Source: Brevibacillus centrosporus (GTDB lineage: Bacteria > Bacillota > Bacilli > Brevibacillales > Brevibacillaceae). Taken from it: a DNA stretch of 64,000 nucleotides. Both the position numbers and the translations under genes were made by a program. The stretch spans positions 1-64,000 of the forward strand of contig NZ_RHHP01000020.1 of NCBI RefSeq assembly GCF_003710815.1, in the 5' to 3' direction. Below, one piece after another: positions 1 through 9,179 of this stretch. The first letter of the stretch is position 1. The number at the start of each line of letters is the position of its first letter. The notes below the pieces were generated by a model. That model searched no databases and had not been told where the DNA came from. It saw nothing but the letters and a program-made list of their open reading frames with translations.

Positions 1-52
1 TACTTGACGGGGTGCAGTTCACATAGCCAGGGAGGCTCATTTCTCTTCCTCA

Positions 53-1375
53 TTACCGCTGCAATTGAGCTCGTTTCGGCAGCAGGTCATGACCAACGAC
101 GTCTGCATAGCTCTCACGCTTAACCACCAGCTCGGATTCGCCTTCTTTTACGAATACCACTGCTGGACGGGCGATGCGGTTGTAGTTGTTTGACATGGCG
201 TAGCCATAGGCACCTGTGCTCGGGACAGCCAGAATGTCTCCGGCAACCGCCGCAGGAAGCTTGACATCCCAAATCAGCATATCACCGGATTCGCAGCATT
301 TTCCTGCGATGGACACCACTTCTGTCGCAGCTTCATTCATTTTGTTCGCGATCGCTGCTTCATACTCGGCCTGGTACAAAGCAGGTCGGAGGTTATCAGT
401 CATGCCACCGTCTACCGCGATGTATTTACGGACATTTGGAATTTCTTTTTGGGAACCGATTCGGTACAGAGTCGTGCCTGCGTCGCCGACGATGCTGCGG
501 CCTGGCTCGATCCACAGTTCAGGAAGCGGAATATGACGAGCGTTCAGCTCTGCTTTCACCGTGTCTGTGATTGCCTTGATGTACGTTTCAGCAGGCTGTG
601 GTGTATCGCCGTCTACATAGCGAATACCAAAGCCACCCCCAACATTCAATACCTCAGGCAAAAATCCAAAGGAATCTTTTGCTGCACCCAGCAGTTCTGT
701 GAGCTTTTGTACCGCAACGATAAAGCCGTCCGTCTCAAAAATTTGGGAGCCAATATGACTGTGAACACCGAGCAAATGCAGATGGTTGCTTTCATGAGCA
801 AATTTCATTGCTTCCAGTGCTTGACCGTGTTTCACATCAAATCCAAATTTTGAATCAACCTGTCCCGTAGAGATGTACTCATGGGTATGAGCTTCCACAC
901 CAGGAGTCACGCGCAGCAGAACAGATACCTTTTCTCCGCGTTCTGCTGCCAAGTGGTCAAGCAGGTGCAGTTCATAAAAATTATCGACGACGAAGCAACC
1001 GATTTTGGCATCGAGTGCCATTACGATTTCATCGAGAGATTTATTGTTTCCATGGAAATGGATACGCTCTACCGGGAAACCCGCTTGCAAAGCTGTATAC
1101 AGCTCTCCCCCGGATACCACATCGAGAGACAAGCCCTCCTCTTCCACCAATTTGCACATCGCCATTGTACAGAAAGCCTTGCTGGCATAAGCTACCTGAA
1201 AAGCAAAGCCAGATTTACGGAACGCCTCAACATAATCACGGCACTTGCTGCGAATCTGTGCTTCATCGTATACATAGAGTGGTGTTCCGTATTGTGCTGC
1301 CAATTGTGTTGTGTCACAGCCGCCAATTTCCAGGTTCCCCTGCTCGTTTACTCGACTTGTCCCGTGTAAAAACAT
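53..1375 (-). CDS. lysA: diaminopimelate decarboxylase
   Basis: Pyridoxal-phosphate enzyme that decarboxylates meso-diaminopimelate to L-lysine, the last step of lysine synthesis. About 440 residues, normal for the family. Visible family motifs include the PLP-lysine region AYASKAF, HGNNK, the glycine-rich GGGFGIRY phosphate-binding loop, EPGRS, and CCESGD near the C-terminus. The reading frame is open 18 codons further upstream, but the ATG at 1375 is chosen because GGGGAGG stands just before it. It follows spoVAF, as in Bacillus subtilis, where lysA lies at the end of the spoVA region. A 164-base gap with a hairpin separates the two, so it may also have its own promoter. Nothing recognisable remains in bases 1-52. 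Confidence 0.96.
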   Translation of the reverse strand: MFLHGTSRVNEQGNLEIGGCDTTQLAAQYGTPLYVYDEAQIRSKCRDYVEAFRKSGFAFQVAYASKAFCTMAMCKLVEEEGLSLDVVSGGELYTALQAGFPVERIHFHGNNKSLDEIVMALDAKIGCFVVDNFYELHLLDHLAAERGEKVSVLLRVTPGVEAHTHEYISTGQVDSKFGFDVKHGQALEAMKFAHESNHLHLLGVHSHIGSQIFETDGFIVAVQKLTELLGAAKDSFGFLPEVLNVGGGFGIRYVDGDTPQPAETYIKAITDTVKAELNARHIPLPELWIEPGRSIVGDAGTTLYRIGSQKEIPNVRKYIAVDGGMTDNLRPALYQAEYEAAIANKMNEAATEVVSIAGKCCESGDMLIWDVKLPAAVAGDILAVPSTGAYGYAMSNNYNRIARPAVVFVKEGESELVVKRESYADVVGHDLLPKRAQLQR

Positions 1376-1424
1376 GTGTCTTTCCTCCCCAATTCTTCTG
1401 CGACGAATCTCTCCTATAGAGAAA

Positions 1425-1450
1425 GGCAACCGACAATAGTGTCAGTTGCC
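1425..1450 (-). terminator. hairpin between spoVAF and lysA
   Basis: Inverted repeat GGCAAC-x-GACA / TGTC-x-GTTGCC with one mismatched pair and a 4-base loop, followed on the minus strand by TTTCTC. The T tract is weak. It may be a partial terminator or attenuator reducing read-through from the sporulation operon into lysA. Confidence 0.45.
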
Positions 1451-1539
1451 GAACATACCAGGCCCCGTAAGGCTTCCCATCCAAATGTACTACATGGACG
1501 TTCATTTGACAATGGGTGTTCACTGCCGTTTTCAGAATA

Positions 1540-3009
1540 TTATTGCCTGGAACTATTTTGCGATCGGACAATGCTTGGCCGGTTGTTCTTACTCGGAACC
1601 GCGATTCGGATCAGGATGTCTTTGAATCCTTTGTAGTTGAACGGGATGAATGGCCACAAATACGGCGTGTTCAAAGAGCGCGTACCTGCCAGTCCAATCA
1701 ATACAACCATGAACCCGATCATGAGCCCTGGAGTTGAGAAGAAGCCTACCATCAGGATCAAAAAGATCCGCACCAAGCGGTTGGCCAGACTCAACTCATA
1801 GCTGGGGGTTGCAAACATCCCGATGGCGGCTACCGCTAGATAGAGGATGACTTCTGGGGCAAACAATCCAACCTTGATCGCTACATCCCCCACTAGAATA
1901 GCCGCCAAGAGTCCCATAGCCACTGACAAGGGAGCTGGAGTGTGAATGGCCGCCATCCTCATCAAATCAAGCCCGATCTCAGCCATCATAAATTGCGCCA
2001 ATAACGGTATGCTCCCTTTGTCTTTAATCCCTATAAAATGGAGCTGATCTGGAATCATGGACGGATGCATAACCAACAGCAGCCAGACCGGTAGAATGAA
2101 AAGAGATGCAAAGATACCAAAAAAGCGAACCCATCGCAGGTAAGCTCCCACAACTGGCGTTTGCCGATATTCTTCCGCATGCTGAACATGATGAAAGTAG
2201 GTCGCGGGAGTGATCATCACACTGGGTGAATTATCGACGTAAATGAGGACGTGTCCCTCCAATAAATGAACGGCTGCCACATCCGGCCTCTCCGTATACC
2301 GGACCATGGGGAATGGATTGAACGTCTTTCCGATAATAAATTCCTCGACCGTCTTCTCGGCCATCGGGATCCCGTCGATTTGAATGTTTTGCAATCGTTC
2401 CTTTAGGGTGTCTACGAGCTTTGGATTCGCAACATCCTGCAAATACGCCACAGCTACATCCGTCTTGGTTCGCTCGCCAATTTGCATAATTTCAAAGCGA
2501 AGTCTCTCATCGCGTATTCTCCGCCGAGTGAGTACGGTATTCATCACCAAAGCTTCCGTAAAACCGTCATGCGCCCCCCTTACGATTCTCTCTGTATCCG
2601 GTTCCTGTGGGGAGCGAACCGGGAGCACTTTCGCATCCATGATAATTGCTTCGGAAGAATGGTCCATGATCAACCCAATTTGTCCAACTAACAGCTTGTC
2701 CATGAACTCGTCCGTTTTTGATACTTTTTGGAGCTGGAAAAAAGGAATGTATTTGTAAAACAGGTGGTCAAAAATATTGTTTTGGACGTCTCTCCCCCTC
2801 AAATCATTTAAATCTCGCATGATTTGTGTGATCAAATGGCTGTCTGCGAACCCATTTATGTAATACAGGACGACTTGGGTGCCTCCGATAAAAAATTCGT
2901 GTGCACCGATATCAAAGCTGGTGCCAATGCCAAGCCGATCATTCAAATAGGCTTTGTTCTCATCGATCCTCTCTGAGATGGGACGACGCTTCTCCGTTAC
3001 TTGGGTCAT
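1540..3009 (-). CDS. spoVAF: stage V sporulation protein AF, GerA-family membrane protein
   Basis: 489 residues, similar to germinant-receptor A subunits. A soluble N-terminal half of about 290 residues is followed by several hydrophobic segments (about 300-450) and a short basic tail. In spores SpoVAF sits in the inner membrane and contributes to germination together with the SpoVA channel (known from B. subtilis). The start at 3009 has AAAGGAG upstream. Its 5' end overlaps spoVAEA by 50 bases, which indicates translational coupling. Position as last spo gene before lysA matches B. subtilis. Confidence 0.93.
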   Translation of the reverse strand: MTQVTEKRRPISERIDENKAYLNDRLGIGTSFDIGAHEFFIGGTQVVLYYINGFADSHLITQIMRDLNDLRGRDVQNNIFDHLFYKYIPFFQLQKVSKTDEFMDKLLVGQIGLIMDHSSEAIIMDAKVLPVRSPQEPDTERIVRGAHDGFTEALVMNTVLTRRRIRDERLRFEIMQIGERTKTDVAVAYLQDVANPKLVDTLKERLQNIQIDGIPMAEKTVEEFIIGKTFNPFPMVRYTERPDVAAVHLLEGHVLIYVDNSPSVMITPATYFHHVQHAEEYRQTPVVGAYLRWVRFFGIFASLFILPVWLLLVMHPSMIPDQLHFIGIKDKGSIPLLAQFMMAEIGLDLMRMAAIHTPAPLSVAMGLLAAILVGDVAIKVGLFAPEVILYLAVAAIGMFATPSYELSLANRLVRIFLILMVGFFSTPGLMIGFMVVLIGLAGTRSLNTPYLWPFIPFNYKGFKDILIRIAVPSKNNRPSIVRSQNSSRQ

Positions 3010-3577
3010 GAACTTTGCTCCTTTCCAAAATCCATTGCACGGCTATTCTGGTGATCGGGCATCCTTTACTCAGGCTGTCCTTGCCTTCCATCTTTCCGAT
3101 GTCTCCGATGCCAATTACATTTTGGATCTGAAGAGAGTTCAAAATATCTACGGTATCCCCATAGATTCGATGCTTTAATTCCTGATCCGCATAGCCATCC
3201 TTATCTACAGCTTCTTCCACGATCTGTCCGTGATTGTCGACGGAATAGGCGACTGTCGCCCCCTGTACAGAGCGCGTATTGGAAGCCACAGCGATCGCAC
3301 CGATCACCTCAATATCCGGATGCTTGGCCACATACTCGATGGCCTGCTCTCCTCGCCCCTGCCCAAAGTCTCCATTGTCATCAAACATGACGATGACGGG
3401 GTCGTGTGGACTCATTTTAATCAGCTCGACCATTTGCTTACCACGAAGCGGCGTCGGATTGCCGGAAGAAAGAGAAATGCATCGGCCTCCCAGCTCTCTG
3501 GCTACCGTTTCAACTACCTTTTGCGCGACGTGGTCCCCGTCTGTCACCAGAATTACCTTTCGTGGCTCTTGATCCAT
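2960..3577 (-). CDS. spoVAEA: stage V sporulation protein AE, large soluble form
   Basis: 205-residue soluble protein of the SpoVAEa family, with no membrane segment. It begins with an ILVTDGDH-like strand and contains VIVMFDDNGD and GVSG-type turns typical of this small family. Its molecular role is not established; SpoVA proteins move dipicolinic acid into and out of spores. It lies between spoVAEB and spoVAF in the standard order and overlaps spoVAF. The start ATG at 3577 has only a close GAGG, so the exact start is a little uncertain. Confidence 0.92.
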   Translation of the reverse strand: MDQEPRKVILVTDGDHVAQKVVETVARELGGRCISLSSGNPTPLRGKQMVELIKMSPHDPVIVMFDDNGDFGQGRGEQAIEYVAKHPDIEVIGAIAVASNTRSVQGATVAYSVDNHGQIVEEAVDKDGYADQELKHRIYGDTVDILNSLQIQNVIGIGDIGKMEGKDSLSKGCPITRIAVQWILERSKVHDPSNGEASSHLREDR

Positions 3578-3609
3578 CCTCTTTCACCGCCTCTACGTGC
3601 GAAACTCGG

Positions 3610-3960
3610 TTATCCTTTTGGCTTGAACACGAGTGAAGCTAAAAAGCCGAAAGCAATCGCTGCCGAGATCCCTGCACTGGTCACTTCAAAGATTCCCGTC
3701 ACGACCCCAATCAGACCGTGCCGTTCAGCCTCGCCAATCGCCCCGTGGTAGAGAGAATGCCCAAAGCTCGTGATCGGGACCGTTGCACCCGCCCCGGCGA
3801 AGTCAATAAACTTGTCGTAGACCCCAATGAAATCAAGGACGACCCCCGTCACGACCAACGTACTCATCACGTGTGCAGGAGTCAGCTTGGCAACGTCCAT
3901 AAGCAGCTGACCGACTACGCAAACGAGACCTCCAATGACAAACGCAATCACGTATTCCAT
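3610..3960 (-). CDS. spoVAEB: stage V sporulation protein AE, membrane form
   Basis: Small integral membrane protein of 116 residues with about four hydrophobic segments and the family motif [15 protein letters not shown], shared with SpoVAC. It is one of the core SpoVA channel components (with AC and AD) for dipicolinate. The open frame extends upstream into spoVAD, but GGAGG followed by CATATGATG points to the second ATG (3960), 6 bases from the Shine-Dalgarno and overlapping the spoVAD stop as TGATG. The ATG at 3963 is the alternative. Confidence 0.93.
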   Translation of the reverse strand: MEYVIAFVIGGLVCVVGQLLMDVAKLTPAHVMSTLVVTGVVLDFIGVYDKFIDFAGAGATVPITSFGHSLYHGAIGEAERHGLIGVVTGIFEVTSAGISAAIAFGFLASLVFKPKG

Positions 3961-4985
3961 CATATGCCTCCTTCGAGTGCTACCGCATGAGCGATACACG
4001 GAATGGAATGTCCCTGCTGATAGCTGACCGGACTCAATAACGCACCGGTTGCGCAAATCAAAACTTTCTTCAGCAACCCTTTTTGCAGCTGATCCATAAT
4101 ATAGCTGTACGTAACCACAGCACTGCTCGCGCAACCACTCGCGCCAGCGAAGACGTCCTGGTCAGGAGAGTACACCATCAAACCGCAGTCGTTGTAGACA
4201 GGCTCCATCTTGTATCCGTCTTTGAGCATCAGCTCCTTCACGATCGGATACCCCACGGAAGCAAGATCTCCCGTTACGATGAGATCGTAGGTCTGAGGAG
4301 ATCGACCCGTGTCCTGAAAATGTGTCTGCAAGGTAGACACAGCAGCCGGAGCCATAGCCGAACCCATGTCAAATGGATCTTTAATCCCCATATCGATGAC
4401 CTTTCCCAACGTGGCATAGGTGATGCGCGGTCCATTGCCGCCTATGCCAACGAGACCTGCTCCCGAGCCCGTCACCGTCCACTGTGCCGTGGGCGGCTTT
4501 TGACCGCCGTATTCCGTTGGATAGCGGTATTGCCTCTCTGCTGTCGCATTGTGGCTGCTGCAGGCTGCGATAGCCTTGCTTGCGTAGCCTGCGTTGACCA
4601 GTGCGGCCGCATTCGATAAAGTCAGCATCGAAGTCGAGCAGGCACCATACATTCCGAGCAAAGGTATCGCCAGCTTTTCCGCCGTGAAGTTGGTCGTGAT
4701 ATTTTGATTGAGCAAATCCCCTGCGAGAATGACATCTACGTCCTTTTCCGTGATCTTGGCTTTCTGCAGGACCATCGTCACGGCATCCTCCATCAACTGC
4801 TTTTCCGCGTCCTCCCACGTCTGCTGACCGGCGTACATATCGTCGTGTATTTTGTCAAACAAGGCAGCCAGCGGTCCCTCCCCTTCTTTGGGACCTACCG
4901 CCACTGCTGATGCCTGCAAGCGAACATCCTGTGCGAAATGCCATGTTTGCCGATTGATACGGGACACTTGCTTTTTGCTATCCAC
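3960..4985 (-). CDS. spoVAD: stage V sporulation protein AD
   Basis: 341-residue thiolase-fold protein with the GACSTS segment typical of this fold. SpoVAD binds dipicolinic acid at the outer face of the spore inner membrane and is needed for its uptake (established in B. subtilis). The start is a GTG at 4985 with GGGAGG seven bases upstream. It ends in TGATG, coupling to spoVAEB. It follows spoVAC after a 13-base gap. Confidence 0.95.
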   Translation of the reverse strand: MDSKKQVSRINRQTWHFAQDVRLQASAVAVGPKEGEGPLAALFDKIHDDMYAGQQTWEDAEKQLMEDAVTMVLQKAKITEKDVDVILAGDLLNQNITTNFTAEKLAIPLLGMYGACSTSMLTLSNAAALVNAGYASKAIAACSSHNATAERQYRYPTEYGGQKPPTAQWTVTGSGAGLVGIGGNGPRITYATLGKVIDMGIKDPFDMGSAMAPAAVSTLQTHFQDTGRSPQTYDLIVTGDLASVGYPIVKELMLKDGYKMEPVYNDCGLMVYSPDQDVFAGASGCASSAVVTYSYIMDQLQKGLLKKVLICATGALLSPVSYQQGHSIPCIAHAVALEGGI

Positions 4986-4998
4986 CGCGTTCCCTCCC

Positions 4999-5484
4999 TC
5001 AGAAGATCATTTTGAACAAGGTTTTAATAATACCGGCGATGAATGCGGCCACCACTCCGAAAACAATGACGGACCCGGCGAGCTTGAACATGTTGCCGCC
5101 GACACCGAGCACAAAGCCTTCGCTACGGTGCTCAATGGCTGCCGCTGCGATCGAGTTGGCAAAGCCGGTTACAGGAACGGCAGAGCCTGCGCCTGCGTAT
5201 TGACCGATGTTGTCATAAACCCCAAGCCCGGTCAGCAAAACCGAGATAAAAATGAGCGTCGCCACGGTCGGATTGCTTGCCGTTTTTTCCGTAAAGCCGA
5301 AAAAGTGAATGTACATATTTTGCAGGATTTGCCCAAACAGACATATGGCTCCCCCTACCCAAAAAGCACGGATGGAATTTAACAGCACGTTTCGCTTCGG
5401 CTGGTATTTGGAAGCCTGCTGCTGATATAGCTGTTTGGTCATTTGCATGGACCCGATAGGTTTGGACTTTGTTTTGGTCGCCAC
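4999..5484 (-). CDS. spoVAC: stage V sporulation protein AC
   Basis: 161-residue membrane protein with about four hydrophobic segments and the paired family motif YAGAGSAVPVTGFANS. SpoVAC behaves as a mechanosensitive channel component in B. subtilis and releases dipicolinate at germination. The GTG at 5484 is preferred (AAAGGAG eight bases before) over the GTG at 5505, which has no ribosome binding site. The gap of about 100 bases to spoVAB holds no gene. Confidence 0.94.
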   Translation of the reverse strand: MATKTKSKPIGSMQMTKQLYQQQASKYQPKRNVLLNSIRAFWVGGAICLFGQILQNMYIHFFGFTEKTASNPTVATLIFISVLLTGLGVYDNIGQYAGAGSAVPVTGFANSIAAAAIEHRSEGFVLGVGGNMFKLAGSVIVFGVVAAFIAGIIKTLFKMIF

Positions 5485-5587
5485 ATTTTTCACTCCTTTG
5501 TTCACTATGATTCATTGCCCAGTATGTCAACTGTACCTATATCCTTCCTTTTTCAAAAGATGCCTATGAATAGAGGTATTTACCAGT

Positions 5588-6007
5588 TCACAAGTGAAGA
5601 AACCATTGCAAAAGCGAGCCTGTCACTTTGCCAAATACGACTGCCATCAGCAAATAGAGCAGCTTGCCATCCATATGTAAACGCTTGGCGAGGATCGGAA
5701 ATACGTTCAGTACTTCGGTTAAGCCAGCTGCCAAAGTACCGACAAAGATACCAGCAAATATCCCGTAAATCGACGATACGAACAAGGGAAGTCTCGCACC
5801 CCAATGAAAAAAATCAATGAGCGTGAAAAAGAGAGCTCCCATGACTAAGGACCACTCGAATGCGCGAATATAGCGGTGAGCATTTGTGAGCTGCGTCAAG
5901 CGCGGTATGATATCCAGCACAGTAATAAACGCTACCAAACCGCTTCCGACAGCAAGACCGCCACCCAGCCCGATGAGCACCTGCAGCACCGTGATCCAGA
6001 TACTCAT
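5588..6007 (-). CDS. spoVAB: stage V sporulation protein AB
   Basis: 139-residue, very hydrophobic protein with about four predicted membrane spans, matching SpoVAB in length, content and place. It is part of the SpoVA inner-membrane assembly; its own role is not known. Its ATG overlaps the stop of spoVAA as ATGA (6004-6007), so the two are translated as a pair. Confidence 0.93.
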   Translation of the reverse strand: MSIWITVLQVLIGLGGGLAVGSGLVAFITVLDIIPRLTQLTNAHRYIRAFEWSLVMGALFFTLIDFFHWGARLPLFVSSIYGIFAGIFVGTLAAGLTEVLNVFPILAKRLHMDGKLLYLLMAVVFGKVTGSLLQWFLHL

Positions 6008-6618
6008 GTCTTGGTCCGCTGATTTTCCTTGTTCTCGTGCTGGAGGTAGTATTGATCGAGACTTTGTTGATACATGAACAGCTCGACTTCAAGCGGGCTG
6101 GGCTCTTCGTTAATTTTCTTCTTGAAAATGTGATTAAAAAACAGGATCATCCCCATGCCGATACCGATCGAATACGGAATCTGCAGCCAGAGTGGCTGTT
6201 TGCTCTCCAAGCCTGTAATAAGCGTATAGATTCGCTGATGGACCTGAAGCATGCTCACGTCAGTATGAAAATTCATGATCGCCAAACCGGATCCGACAAA
6301 CAGAAGAATCCATACCAGGACCACGAGCACCGGGTTGGCATTCTTTCTTGGGTTAAGTACCTCCACAATAAGCTGAGGTGCTCCCTGGATATCCAGTTCC
6401 ACCTCCGGATAGGCAGAACGGAGCCGCTGGATGACTTGCATAATGTCAATAATGATCAGGTTGCCATCCTCTGGCTTCACCCGGTAGATCGGCATGCGCT
6501 TGATTGCCTCTTCCCTTTCTCCATTCCAGTAAATCTGACAGACATCACCCATCGTGATCAGCGCCTCGGGTTTGACAGCCAAGCGCTTGCGCAGCCGTAA
6601 AAACATCGGCTCTTTCAA
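6004..6618 (-). CDS. spoVAA: stage V sporulation protein AA, first gene of the spoVA operon
   Basis: 204 residues: a soluble N-terminal domain of about 95 residues, then two membrane segments (about 97-120 and 148-165) and a charged tail. It matches SpoVAA. The start is taken as a TTG at 6618 with GGAGGGGG upstream; an in-frame ATG lies at 6606. It heads the operon behind a sigma-G promoter at 6657-6685. Confidence 0.92.
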   Translation of the reverse strand: MKEPMFLRLRKRLAVKPEALITMGDVCQIYWNGEREEAIKRMPIYRVKPEDGNLIIIDIMQVIQRLRSAYPEVELDIQGAPQLIVEVLNPRKNANPVLVVLVWILLFVGSGLAIMNFHTDVSMLQVHQRIYTLITGLESKQPLWLQIPYSIGIGMGMILFFNHIFKKKINEEPSPLEVELFMYQQSLDQYYLQHENKENQRTKT

Positions 6619-6656
6619 AATAACCCCCTCCTTCTTGCTCCCTCTCCTGTATACGG

Positions 6657-6685
6657 TAGTATGTGCCCCTCCTCAAATGCTATTC
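6657..6685 (-). promoter_or_regulatory. sigma-G promoter of the spoVA operon
   Basis: On the minus strand GAATA (-35, 6681-6685), a 17-base spacer, then CATACTA (-10, 6657-6663). Both elements match the B. subtilis sigma-G consensus (GHATR, CATNHTA) exactly. The expected start of transcription is about 30 bases before the spoVAA start codon. spoVA is a known forespore sigma-G operon. Confidence 0.8.
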
Positions 6686-6788
6686 CTTATCGAAAGGTAG
6701 TATCAATTAGGCCAATCGTAAGACACATACTCCTTCCCTTTTGTTCACAGGCTCATATAATGTATCATCGAGGCTGACAGTCGAGAGG

Positions 6789-7700
6789 ATGAGTGAATTG
6801 CTGCTAGTCGAGAAGTTAGTTACCTTGATTAAAACGCGATATTCTGTTCTTTCAACAGAATCTATCAGCGTAAATGAATCCGGTTGGTCTAACCTTGTAA
6901 TCATCGTAGGAGGGCGTATGGTTTTCCGTTTTCCTCGCACAGACAGCGCAAAAAGAACCTTGCAAATAGAGCAACGCATTTTACCTGCTTTGCGCCCAAC
7001 ATTGCCTATACCGATTCCTCATTTTGTATACGAATCAAGTCCTACAGACGAAATTCCTTACGTCGCTTACCCTCTTATCCAAGGTGATCCTCTCATGCCT
7101 GTAACATTGCGATCTATACTTAAATTTCAGCAGGAGCGGCTTGCCTGCCAACTTGGAGAGTTTTTGACCGCCCTTCATTCCTTTCCATTAGAAAAAGCAT
7201 TTCCAACGACGTTAGATAGTTCCGGTACGATTAAAACATGGCAAAGAATTCACGAAAAAATTACGAGGACAGCCTTTCCCTATATGGACCCCCACCTCGT
7301 TGCCTGGACGGATCACGTATTTACCGACTTTTTAACTGACTCCAATTATTTTCTCTTTTCACCGTGTTTATTGCACAATGATTTTAAACCCGATCATATT
7401 TTGTACAATTCCAGGCAAAAAGCTATCTCTGGAGTAATCGATTTTGGCTCCATGTGGGCGGGAGACCCGGCCTATGATTTTGTCGGACTGCACTCAGCAT
7501 ATGGAAAGGAATTTGCGACAGAGGTCATAAGGTACTACGGTGCACCCATTGATCAAGCATTCTTCAAACGTATTAACGAGTTTTACTTAAAAGTCATGAG
7601 TTTTTGGAAGCTCCTTTATGGAATCGAAGCAAACGATCCAAGAATGATCCAGAGCGCCTTAGAAAAGCTCAGGTTTATAGCTAAGAAAGATAGGGCCTAA
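6789..7700 (+). CDS. aminoglycoside-phosphotransferase-like kinase
   Basis: About 303 residues of the APH/choline-kinase fold. The catalytic loop reads LLHNDFKPDHIL, so the usual asparagine (HxDxxxxN) is replaced by histidine. The metal-binding motif is GVIDFGSMWAGDPAYDF. The hydrophobic segment NLVIIVGGRMVFRFPR fits the N-lobe nucleotide site. The substrate is unknown: such kinases act on aminoglycosides, sugars, homoserine or choline, and resistance is not implied. The frame is open upstream to 6741, but the ATG at 6789 (AGAGG close by) or the TTG at 6798 fits better. Divergent from spoVAA, upstream of the cgeB-like gene on the same strand. Confidence 0.8.
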   Translation: MSELLLVEKLVTLIKTRYSVLSTESISVNESGWSNLVIIVGGRMVFRFPRTDSAKRTLQIEQRILPALRPTLPIPIPHFVYESSPTDEIPYVAYPLIQGDPLMPVTLRSILKFQQERLACQLGEFLTALHSFPLEKAFPTTLDSSGTIKTWQRIHEKITRTAFPYMDPHLVAWTDHVFTDFLTDSNYFLFSPCLLHNDFKPDHILYNSRQKAISGVIDFGSMWAGDPAYDFVGLHSAYGKEFATEVIRYYGAPIDQAFFKRINEFYLKVMSFWKLLYGIEANDPRMIQSALEKLRFIAKKDRA

Positions 7701-7793
7701 ATTACGATAGCCCATCTAGTACAGTCGTCTCTAGTCTGCAAGTCAGTGCATATGGTATTGAGAAAAATGCACTCCATCATCTGAGGTGAAAAC

Positions 7794-9179
7794 ATGCGTG
7801 TTTTGTTTTTGGAAAGCCACCCGATGTGGATCCACGGATTACCAAACGGATTTCGTGATGCTGGACACCAAGTCAAGATCTCAGGTCCATTAACCGAAGA
7901 AAACATTCCGAAGATGATTGCTGAATTCCGGCCTCATTTGATCCTCATGATGGGTTGGGGACCGGAGCACACTTTTCAACGACAAAATTGGATCCAAAAA
8001 TACGTTCATGCCACCGACATTCCACTTGTTTACTGGGCTACGGAAGACCCCACCTTTGCTGTGAGCTTTACTTTGCCATTGATTCGGATGGTCATGCCTC
8101 ATTTTGTATTTACGATTTCTAAGGACTGGGTGAAGCATTACAACAGCTTAGGAATTAAGGCAGCCCACATGGATTTCGGGCATCATAGAAGTGTCCATTA
8201 TCCCGTCGAGAGTCAGCCTCGCTATCGAAGTACTATTTCTGTAGTTGCAAATGCCTATCCCCATGTATTCGAAAAATATCCCGATCATTATCGACTAACT
8301 TCTCTCCATACACTGATTCGTCCACTGCTTCAGGAGCAGATACGAATCAATTTTTATGGTCGTGATTGGGATAAAATGAAGCCGTATCTGGGAGTTGATA
8401 TCCCTCGCGAGTGGCAGTATGGGTATTTGCCTTATATAGAAGCGAATAAAGTCTACAGCTCTTCTGATATCATCATCGGCTTGCAGAATTATCAGAGCCA
8501 GGTTACTCAAAGAACCTACGAAATACTAGGGTCAGGTGGATTTCTCCTCACTCAAAACACGCCTGAAATTCGGCGTTTGTTCACTCCGGGTATTGACCTC
8601 GTGGCTTCTTCTTCACCTGAAGAAACATTACGATTCATACATCACTACTTGGATCACCCAGAAGAGTGTAAACCTATTCGTGAGCAAGGTAGAATTGCTG
8701 TAAGTAATGCCACCTATCGTCATCGAGCTGAGTATATGATTACCGTCTTGCTGGAGGATGGAATCTTGCAAAGGGAAGAGCGGATTGAGCTCTCCGGTAA
8801 AGAGAGAAATGCGAATATCTATGATAAAAAAGAGAAAATGGCAAAGCACCACGTAATAAAGGGAGATACGCTTTGGAAGATCGCCCAAAAATATGGAGTC
8901 ACTGTCGAGCAAATTAAAAGCTGGAATAAACTTGCATCAGATATGATTTATGTCGATGATTGCCTATTCGTCAGTGAGAAAGCAGCGGAAGACCATGAAC
9001 GCGGAAATGGTCGAAAGGTTCAAACTCATCTCGTAAAACGAGGAGACACTCTTTGGAATCTTTCCAAGAAGTACGGAATTTCAGTCGAACACATAAAAAG
9101 CTGGAATCATCTTACTTCTGATACCATCTATGAAAACCAGCTTCTCAAAATTGAGGATGATGGAACGGGGAGAACGTAA
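7794..9179 (+). CDS. CgeB-type glycosyltransferase with two C-terminal LysM domains
   Basis: 461 residues. Residues 1-325 resemble the CgeB/spore maturation glycosyltransferase group: N-terminal Rossmann-like start MRVLFLESHP, and a C-terminal half with YGRDW, GYLPYIEANKVY, IGLQNYQSQVTQRTYE and LGSGGFLLTQ. Residues 352-393 and 411-453 are two LysM modules (HHVIKGDTLWKIAQKYGV and THLVKRGDTLWNLSKKYGI). There is no signal peptide. CgeB in B. subtilis glycosylates the outermost spore layer, and LysM binds N-acetylglucosamine polymers, so a spore-envelope role is inferred. Good ribosome site GAGGTG. CATATGGTA at 7749-7757 resembles a sigma-K -10, but no fitting -35 was seen. Ends in TAATG overlap with the deacetylase gene. 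Confidence 0.85.
   Translation: MRVLFLESHPMWIHGLPNGFRDAGHQVKISGPLTEENIPKMIAEFRPHLILMMGWGPEHTFQRQNWIQKYVHATDIPLVYWATEDPTFAVSFTLPLIRMVMPHFVFTISKDWVKHYNSLGIKAAHMDFGHHRSVHYPVESQPRYRSTISVVANAYPHVFEKYPDHYRLTSLHTLIRPLLQEQIRINFYGRDWDKMKPYLGVDIPREWQYGYLPYIEANKVYSSSDIIIGLQNYQSQVTQRTYEILGSGGFLLTQNTPEIRRLFTPGIDLVASSSPEETLRFIHHYLDHPEECKPIREQGRIAVSNATYRHRAEYMITVLLEDGILQREERIELSGKERNANIYDKKEKMAKHHVIKGDTLWKIAQKYGVTVEQIKSWNKLASDMIYVDDCLFVSEKAAEDHERGNGRKVQTHLVKRGDTLWNLSKKYGISVEHIKSWNHLTSDTIYENQLLKIEDDGTGRT

Noticed and set aside
1376..1539. Lysine riboswitch before lysA
   Set aside because: The gap is short and shows only one imperfect hairpin; the conserved lysine-riboswitch core was not found.
6741..6788. 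Upstream extension of the APH-like kinase start
   Set aside because: The extra 16 codons have no ribosome site and include a TATAAT sequence (6756-6761) that may be promoter.
7749..7757. Sigma-K promoter of the cgeB-like gene
   Set aside because: CATATGGTA fits the -10, but no AC-type -35 is at 16-17 bases; kept only as a remark.
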